Source: Turbatrix aceti
Lineage: Eukaryota; Nematoda; Chromadorea; Rhabditida; Panagrolaimidae
Reading direction: 5' to 3'
Assembly: GCA_963969345.1 (NCBI GenBank)
Contig: OZ017768.1
Span: 3,186,718 to 3,250,717, forward strand
Length of the DNA stretch: 64,000 bases
A model generated the notes under the pieces. That model searched no databases. It was not told the DNA's origin and saw only the letters and a program-made list of their open reading frames with translations. A program made the translations under genes and the position numbers. Of the stretch, positions 57,359 through 64,000 are shown piece by piece (the first letter of the stretch is position 1; each line of letters begins with the position of its first letter).

Positions 57359-57763
57359 TCAAGCAGTTGTCGTGGTTTCTGCCGAACTCGGTGGAAGCGT
57401 TGTTTCCGCGGATTCCGACGACGACGAATTCGACGCAGACGACGAATTATTGTTATCCGCGATCGTAATCAACTCCTCCACGACCTGTTCAGTTGACTCG
57501 GAAGAACTTGAGCTGGAAGACGAGGACGACGAATACTCTTCGACAGTGACGACCACATTTCCGGAGGAAAAGTTGAAGCCCAACGGCAACGGTGGAAGCG
57601 AGAAAATGCACGGTAGCCGACCATTATTGTTCTCACAGGGCGGGATCGTGACATTGACAACGTACGGCAAAACAGAAGTGTTTTGAGCGGTTGTTGGATA
57701 CGTGGCGATCATCAGCGCCAGAATCGCACCGAAGCCGGCAACACGCAAAAGTTTACCGTACAT
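57359..57763 (-). CDS. Small secreted Ser/Thr-rich protein
   Basis: Single exon of 134 codons. The signal peptide is at about residues 1-26 (LLRVAGFGAILALMIATYP, then TTAQ). The mature part has two Cys (PPCENNNGRLPC), several Asn glycosylation sites and a long Ser run with acidic residues, ending in a Thr-rich tail. It probably acts outside the cell or at the surface; no family recognised. The antisense strand is also open, but only this strand gives a signal peptide. Confidence 0.72.
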   Translation of the reverse strand: MYGKLLRVAGFGAILALMIATYPTTAQNTSVLPYVVNVTIPPCENNNGRLPCIFSLPPLPLGFNFSSGNVVVTVEEYSSSSSSSSSSSESTEQVVEELITIADNNNSSSASNSSSSESAETTLPPSSAETTTTA

Positions 57764-58238
57764 TTTGATTTGTAATAGTAACTGTGGATTTTGTGTTGTT
57801 GTTTTTGTCCTTTTATATGGGCCGGGGGAAAACTGATCCGTTATTGCTCCTGTATTTCTGGGCCCTGGACCGAGGCAAACATGAACTTATCACTCCCGAC
57901 AGCCTTGCTTGTGTTCTGACTAATCTAAGACGTGAGCAAATACAACTCCGACTTCCGTGTTGGATTCTGACGCTGAGCGTGGGGTTTTCACCGTGGAAAA
58001 GAGCAAATATCAGAAACCCTCGCCATTTAAGGCCCACTAAAACCGGAAAGGAAAAAATCGCAAAAACACGTTGTTTACGATCAAAGCGGCCGAAATTGAA
58101 CCAAATCGGTCGCAAAAGGAGAAAAAATGGAAATGAGTAATAAGAAAAACAAGAAAAATGGAAATAACATTTTTTTTTCGTTTTTTCATTTTTTTACATT
58201 TTCGTTTGTTTGTTCGTTTCCATTTATTTTGTACAGGT

Positions 58239-59021
58239 TCAATAACGACTGTTGTAATACATAGGTGACGGAGGACGCTGGAGAATAACCGGAGGAGCAT
58301 TGTGTCTCCCAGAAGGTGGGAGTGCGACTCGCTCATCGCGTCCGAGAACGACGATTCTCCTCGACGTCTGCCGGACCGCGTAGCAGATGTAGCAGGCAAC
58401 AATCGTCGAACACGTCAAAAGTACGATGACAAAGCATGCTACGAAAAGCCACCTGAAAAAAAAATTTGTCGATGTGACTCACCTGGAGGGGGGAAAAACT
58501 TTTTTTTTCTTTCAAAAAAACGAACATAAAAAATGAAATGTTAACCGGCAGACAGGCGTAGTTGAGCTTGGCTTCACCGTTGCAGCGGTCTATTCGGAGG
58601 CATTCTTGTTGCCGGGTGTTGCAGTACGATACACCTGCAAGCGAATGATGCAAGAAGTTATCCAGGTAAAAAAGGGGGGTCAAGGGTGTCACCGGGCCGA
58701 GTTTTTACTAAAGGGAAAATTTAAAAAAAATTATTATTCGTTAAAAAAAATTGAGTAAAAAAACATTATAAAAATTTGCAACGAAAAAAAATTGTTTGTT
58801 GAGAAATTGGAAAAAAATAATAAAATAAAAACTCAATATTCAATAATTATTCAAAATGCGAAAGTTTTGGTTTATTTTTTTAAAAACAGTTAAAAATAAA
58901 TTTTTTAATAAAAATTTCAGGTTTTGAATCCACTCGGGCCGATTGACATCCTTGGGTAGGTATAAAACTCACAAGAATCCAGAGACTCGAAACAATACGA
59001 GTCGTGCGTAAAGACAGCCAT
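58239..59021 (-). CDS. Small Cys-rich single-pass membrane protein
   Basis: Exons 59021-58973, 58634-58526, 58452-58239 (about 123 aa; phases 1 and 2). A short ectodomain with seven Cys (SYCNTRQQECLRIDRC, LNYACLPVN) leads straight into one membrane helix (about 50-75, LFVACFVIVLLTCSTIVACY). A cytoplasmic tail with RRIVVLGRDERV and PPSPMYYNSRY follows. The exon 2 donor (GTTCGT) was chosen because only this phase opens the hydrophobic frame in exon 3; the alternative CAG/GTGAGT donor would give a hydrophilic frame instead. There is no signal peptide on the first exon found, so a 5' exon is probably missing. The Cys pattern is not one I can name. Confidence 0.6.
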
Positions 59022-59680
59022 TTTGCATCGATTGAAGAAGACTGCTGCTCACACACCACTGCCGCCCCGAGCGAAGGGATGCGCCTGATCGAAAACCAAA
59101 AACAAAACACGGTAACGCCCAGTCCACCCACCGGGAACCAACCCATGGGTTGTCGCGCAACACTCTTGCGCGAAAAAAAACGCGCAAAGAAATCCACAAA
59201 AAAATATGTAAGTGAAATTAAGGATTCAACGACGAAGAAAGTGGTGTTTTTAAATAATTGCAGAAAAGAGATTTTTTTCTTTTTCAGGAAACACATTTGG
59301 TGTGTTCTGAATGTGTCGTATCGCAACCGCGATAAACTGAACTTTTTTTTGGAAGTGAAACAGATACACATAAATTAATGAAAAAAGTTTGTGCGAAAGT
59401 TGTTTCCAGGTAACAAACTGCCAGCTGACTGATGTGAGTAATTAATTAACGCCGACAGCTTTTAACTAGCTGCTGGCGTTCGTTCGTTCATTCACTCTCG
59501 TACGTTCCTAATCGTGTTTACTTATCACCTGTGAAAGATGATGCACGGTACCAAAAAACAATAACCAACAGAAAAAAACAACAAAAATACTAAAATTAAT
59601 AATAAAAAATGGCGTGATCGGAGAAGTTCAAAATTCCTGATGAAAAAAAATTGTAGCAAAAATGGCAGTTTGATTTCGAT

Positions 59681-61611
59681 TTAGTAATCAGGTAACTCCG
59701 TGCCATCTTCCTGAGCAATGTTGTACATGCGAAAACAATCCTCATCCGTGATTTCGCGAACCACGTCCACAAAAGGCGGAAGCTCGAGGTCATCGGTTTT
59801 GGTCGTGTGCGTCTCGAGGATGACCAGCGGCCGGCCCCGGGTCGAGGGTGGCAGAGGGTCGACGTAGACATCCAGGTGAAAGTACTGGAAGCCATGCGTG
59901 AAGAAGAGTCTCCTCTTGTGCAGCGTGGCACGGGTCTTGTCGTGCATGCCGAGGTAGGCGGTGTACTCGCGCTCGGAGAGGGCACGTCTCGTCTCGACGT
60001 GTGCGATTCTCGTCGTCAGCGTGTACGTGTTCTGGCCCTTCTGCGTGCGGCGGCGTCGAAGTCGGACCTGTAGCTTGGGGTTGTCTGTGCGCAGGTAGTC
60101 ATGACGGACGCGGAACTCTTCGACGCGTTCGCCTTTTGACTCGTCGAATGACCGCACGAGCCACTTCCGGCGCCTGCAAGCCGTCGGCGTGAATGGAAAA
60201 TTTTACACTTTGTTACTTTTTTTCCGGGAATTCAATTACGAAGTGCAAAAATGGGAATTGAATGCATAACTCAAAAAAAAATTACGTCAAAGTACACTTT
60301 TGATCATTTTTTTGGAATTGTATGGACCAAAAGTGCCAGTTGTTTTGTCCCAGCACGAAAAACATGGGGGTCTCAGCACGAAGCATGTTGTGCCGAAACA
60401 CAAAAAGCAAGTTGTGTCTCACCGCGAAAAACATATTGGGTCTCAGCACGAACAGCGCCTGTTGTTTCTCACAACGAAAAACAAATTTTGTCTCACCATA
60501 AAAAATGTGTTGTGTCTTACCACGAAAAACATGTTGTATCTTACCACGAAAAACATGTTGTATCTTACCACGAAAACCATATTTTATCTCCCACAAAAAC
60601 TAAAAAAAACTTACTTGCTGTTCCGACTGAGCCGATCTCGCGTATCGACGCCCGCCTTCTCACAGACTGCCTGGAGCACTTTCAAAATTTTATCGTCGAA
60701 CTTGGCACAATCCGAGTTGTCCACAATGTCCACATACGGATGCCCCACCCAGGCCTGAAACGATCCATCTGTGTTCCATTGCAGTCTTCAAAAAATTGAC
60801 CACCCACATTGCGCGTGAGTGAATCCTGCTTCATGGCCTGCTCAATGTCCTCCGATCGTGCGCCGTTGTTGGCGATGGTATAATACCCCTGGGCGCCGTC
60901 AGCCGCAGTGACCATGTGCACGATGTGATGGTATCTATTTTCCCTGCACTCAAAAGGCGTCAGGTGTAGGTCGTTGAGCATGCTATGCCAGTCCTCCTTC
61001 GACATATACGCCGACGGATCCATGGCGCCTCGATCGCAGATAACGAGTACATTCTGGTCTCCACGGTGGTGGTCAGCGAAGTGAAAGTAAACATCTTCGA
61101 TTCGGAGCATCGTTCGAAGGACCTCCTTGTTGAAGCGGTACCTGCCTTCCTCGTCGAGCTCGGCAAACTTGATTCCGCCGCCGAGGAGGATGGTAGCTGC
61201 CTCGGGGACTGCGAAGACCTTCCAGCCGAGGTGCTCGAAGAAATCCGCTACCCGGACGAGGGCCGTCGTCTTGCCGCCGCACGGTCCGCCCGTCAGCACC
61301 AGTCGATGCACCCGACGCGATTCCGCCTGCAACGTTCCGACGCCGAGTTTTAGAGTTTTAAAAAATCCAAACAAAGTCAGTTTGTCGGCGCCGACGGCAT
61401 CAAGGCTGGGAAAGTCACTCAAGTCGAAGGAGTCCGAGGAAAGGCTCCGAAATGCAAAATCACTTTCATTCGAGTCTCTTGACCGTGAAAATGAGACCAC
61501 TATCAGACGCAATGGGGTTTGTGGAAATCGGAATACTTTTGTGGAATTGTTGGAAATTGGAAATTCATTCGAGGCGAGAAGTACCTCAGGTTACGGTCTG
61601 CCGTCTGACAT
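59681..61611 (-). CDS. TTD14-like P-loop GTP/ATP-binding protein
   Basis: Related to Drosophila TRPL translocation defect protein 14, a nucleotide-binding protein of membrane trafficking (family knowledge). Exons: tentative 61611-61595, then 61477-60808, 60754-60615, 60173-59681 (about 439 aa). The P-loop LTGGPCGGKTT is at about 68-78, then VPEAATILLGGG, VICDRGAMDPSAYMS and, after an intron, AWVGHPYVDIVDNS. The last exon is the CYTH-like C-terminal domain (LRRRRTQKGQNTYT, KRRLFFTHGFQYFHLDVY, LVILETHTT). All family landmarks are present and in order. The first exon is weak: its acceptor ends AAG, and it was chosen because it is phase-compatible and supplies the only ATG. Without it the frame opens near 61590 with no Met. 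Confidence 0.87.
60349..60592. repeat. Minisatellite in TTD14 intron 3
   Basis: About nine units of 25-31 bp built on CACGAAAAACATGTTGTGTC. The three units nearest 60590 are almost identical; those near 60350 are diverged. Fills most of the 441-bp intron. Confidence 0.88.
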
Positions 61612-62600
61612 TTTTTTGTGTTTTTCCGATTTTTAGTAAAAAAAACGTAAAAATCTGTGCCAGAAGTTTCTTTTTAGGCCAAAACCCGTATTTTTTACAC
61701 TCTGCGCGAACTTTACCTGTCTCACCTGTCTCGGGGTTATCAGCTGATCGATGACTAACACCACCCGTAGCACAGAACCTCGAATCTATCACACACATAA
61801 CTTGCCCATAAAAACTGTAATTCAGACTGAAAAGTATCGTAACTTCAAAAAAATTAGAAGAATTGTTTATTTTTGGATCTCGGAACCCAAATTTGCCAAA
61901 ATCGGTTGCCAAAAGCATTTTACTTAAATTTTTAGACTTCCGGGACCACGAACCCCGCAATCAGCTCCTCCCCTGGGTCGTCTTTCTTCTTCAAGGCCAC
62001 GCGCGCGTGTACCCTGCCTGCCTCGAGGCACCTGCGCGGGTAGGGTAGGGTCGCTGACTTTTTTGCCCAACAACAGGCTAGACAAAAACTGATGTTGCGC
62101 CTGTGCCTGCGCCTTCTCGCCCCTCTCCAGGGTGGTGTCCTTTTCACGGTCGCATCATCGCCGCCGGCTGATAACCTGGGGTAGTAAAACGGTCGATGTT
62201 ACCTAACCGCATCTCTCTCTCTTTTTTTTGTTCTTGTTCTGCGGGTCGGGTCAGAGGGCAAGTTCCGCGCGGGCGCCTTTGTTTTCAGTCGTTTTTGTCT
62301 TTGTCTTACTCGCGTCTTCGTTGCCTGATGTCTCCGAAGGAATGAAAATTAACCTTATTATGAACTTTTACTATTATAAATATTTTTAACAACCCTAAAA
62401 CTAGGTTTAAAAATTTTTGGTCTCGACACGAATGTCTTCTTTTTGGACTTTTTGGCCTGACTTTGTTTACGATAATTTGTCTGGAACAGGAACAGTCGAT
62501 TTTCCAGTTCCTAAACTTCCTCGTTTTTTTCGCTGTTTTTGCAAAAAAAATTAAAAGAAAACTAAAAATTCCGTTTTTGCTAAAAATTATTTTTTCAGGT
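61612..62600. other. Divergent intergenic region, TTD14 and mucin-like gene
   Basis: Between the minus-strand TTD14 start and the plus-strand mucin-like gene. A short minus-strand frame ending near 61932 (KKKDDPGEELIAGF) follows a CGCAG acceptor and could be a terminal exon, but no partner exon was found. Otherwise nothing supported. Confidence 0.4.
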
Positions 62601-64000
62601 ATGCGGGGTCCACTGGCAGGGAGATCCTCGTGGCTCATCGGTTTGCTCGGCGTGAGCGCGGTGCTCGTCTCGCTGGGAGCGGGAGAACTCGCTCGCAAGG
62701 TTGTCCACCCGAACGGCGTCAAGGGTAAGTGAAAGTCTTTTCGTGTTCAGGGGGGCTTTGAGGGGCGTCCGGGAGGGGCCTTTAATTCGAATGACCTTTG
62801 CGGAGAGAGGTCGACGACTGTCGACAGCCTGGCACGACTCTGTGATCCTCCGTGTCCCAAAAATGTTTTTTCCAGCGATTGCACTAATGTCTAATTTCAT
62901 CACTCCTCATTTGCAGAATTCACGATCGTCAGGGAAATCAAGAAAAACACTTGTTCGTGTGCATGCACCTGTACGCCTCTTGGACAGGCCACGACCGGGC
63001 CGGAACAGTCAGGTGGAGGAGGGTCAACTACGGCTACGACGCCGACGACGTTGGTTGGACTGATCCAGGCGACGGCAGAAGCGGCGGAGGACAGGGAAAT
63101 TGTACAGACCGTCGCGGCTTCTGCGACGACGGTTGTGGAGCAGACTACGACGACCACAGCGCCGTCCGTGCCGCCGACGAATGCCGAACCAGCGAAAACA
63201 ACGTCTACCACGCTCCAGACGACCGAAAAAGCATCGGTGACCGCATCTGATGCAACATCAACGACCACAACCCAGGCTACAGCCGCACAAACCACAACTG
63301 AACCTTTCAGCGCTGAAGCAATAACCGAAGACTCCGCAGAAGAAGATGACATCACAGAAACCGGTTCTGAAGAAACCGAAGGCATTGTATCTTCGGAAAC
63401 TGGAACGACAACGACTCCGGCGTCTGAAAACAGCGAATTGGCCAGCACAACGGCATCTGAAGACGATGGGACGACAGTTGAAGCTTCAACGACAGCTGCA
63501 ACGTCCTCAGAAGCCACAGCAGAATCCTCAACCTCTGCGCAGCCATCGGAAGCTTCCCCGACGACTGCAGAGGCTTCAGAAGTAAGCACTACTCCAGAAT
63601 CCACGGCCACGACGGAATCAGCCGGTTCAACATCGGAACCCGCATCCGATGAATCCGGGACCACATCTGAGTCTTCAGAAACAGCGACCACTACTGCCGA
63701 GCCATCTGCAAGTTCAGAAGTTGTTGGCACCACGACAGAATCCCCCGACGCTTCGACTACTGTAGAATCCACCGGAGAAGTCACACCAACGACTGAACAA
63801 ACAACAGGAGACGGTTTGACCTCACAATCGGTTACCGAGGAAGCATCAACCTCTGCAGAGCTTTCAGAATCCGCTACAACCCCCGCGGATTCTTCAGAAT
63901 CGGCATCAACAACTTCACAGCCATCTGAAAGCTCCGAAGCATCACAAACAACTGAGGAAACAGAAACTACGACCTCAGCAAGCTCCGTGACGTCCTCTGA
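62601..64000 (+). CDS. Mucin-like Ser/Thr-rich protein, partial at window end
   Basis: Exon 1 is 62601-62724 and exon 2 starts at 62917 and stays open to the window end (phase 1 junction; at least 402 residues). The N-terminus has a signal-type hydrophobic stretch (WLIGLLGVSAVLVSLGAG). Exon 2 opens with a short Cys cluster (CSCACTCTPLG) and then is almost entirely Ser/Thr/Ala/Glu with TTTT and SSE runs, as in heavily O-glycosylated mucins or surface-coat proteins (inference). A TTTTTTCAG acceptor two bases before the ATG suggests trans-splicing or a 5' untranslated exon. No stop, anchor or further domain is visible inside the window. Confidence 0.82.

Noticed and set aside
57336..57686. Acidic plus-strand frame antisense to the Ser-rich secreted gene
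   Set aside because: The minus-strand frame has a signal peptide and Asn glycosylation sites; the plus frame starts inside it.
60349..60592. Repeat array considered as a CRISPR-like structure
   Set aside because: Units are contiguous and degenerate without unique spacers, and the genome is eukaryotic; it is a minisatellite.
61932..62147. Minus-strand frame ending in KKKDDPGEELIAGFVVPEV
   Set aside because: Looks protein-like for about 30 residues after a possible acceptor, but no partner exon or family was found; noted only in the intergenic entry.
1..64000. tRNA, rRNA and other structured RNA genes
   Set aside because: No cloverleaf with a GGTTCRANYCC-type box or rRNA-like block was recognised by eye; a covariance-model search would be decisive.

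Overview
The window is nuclear DNA from a nematode, probably a rhabditid-like species; I cannot name the genus. The evidence is the gene content: a Warthog-type hedgehog-related gene with a C-terminal Hint/Hog domain, a DB-module secreted protein, and a SynGAP/DAB2IP-type RasGAP orthologous to C. elegans gap-2. Gene structure agrees: many 48-63 nt introns with GTRAGT donors and TTTTCAG acceptors, acceptor-like sites just upstream of several ATGs that suggest spliced-leader trans-splicing, and A/T-rich degenerate repeats in the long introns. All models are spliced by hand; junctions were accepted only when phases matched on both sides.

Layout. 0-16 kb (+): gap-2, with seven exons and an internal alternative first exon. 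16.8-18.9 kb (-): the warthog gene, convergent with gap-2. 20.5-22.4 kb (-): a small three-exon GIY-YIG nuclease gene with a mitochondrial-type N-terminus, followed by a decayed partial copy. 22.4-27.7 kb: mostly featureless. 27.7 kb (+): DB-module protein. 29.9-31.6 kb (+): first member of a family of single-pass membrane proteins I do not recognise (gene 1), followed by a 348-bp, nearly identical fragment of the SRPK gene found further on. 32.5-39.4 kb (-): three nuclear-looking unrecognised genes (E, A, B) in head-to-tail order. 40.0 kb (+): a basic Pro/Ser-rich protein (gene F). 42.9-45.7 kb (+): a complete SRPK-like kinase. 45.9-49.7 kb (-): members two and three of the membrane family as a tandem duplication; the 5' exon of gene 2 carries two adjacent hAT-like MITE insertions, each with an 8-bp target-site duplication. 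49.9-53.9 kb (-): genes C and D, possibly an operon. 57.4 kb (-): Ser-rich secreted protein. 58.2-59.0 kb (-): small Cys-rich membrane protein. 59.7-61.6 kb (-): TTD14-like P-loop protein. 62.6 kb to the window end (+): a mucin-like Ser/Thr-rich secreted or surface protein cut by the window edge.

The accessory part is 29.8-53.9 kb. It shows repeated local duplication (membrane family, SRPK fragment, gene C exon remnant, gene B exon duplication, a dispersed inverted repeat) and recent transposition. The most novel-looking items are the three-member membrane family with its shared C-terminal motif and intron position, and the small GIY-YIG gene. No tRNA, rRNA or CRISPR array was seen.
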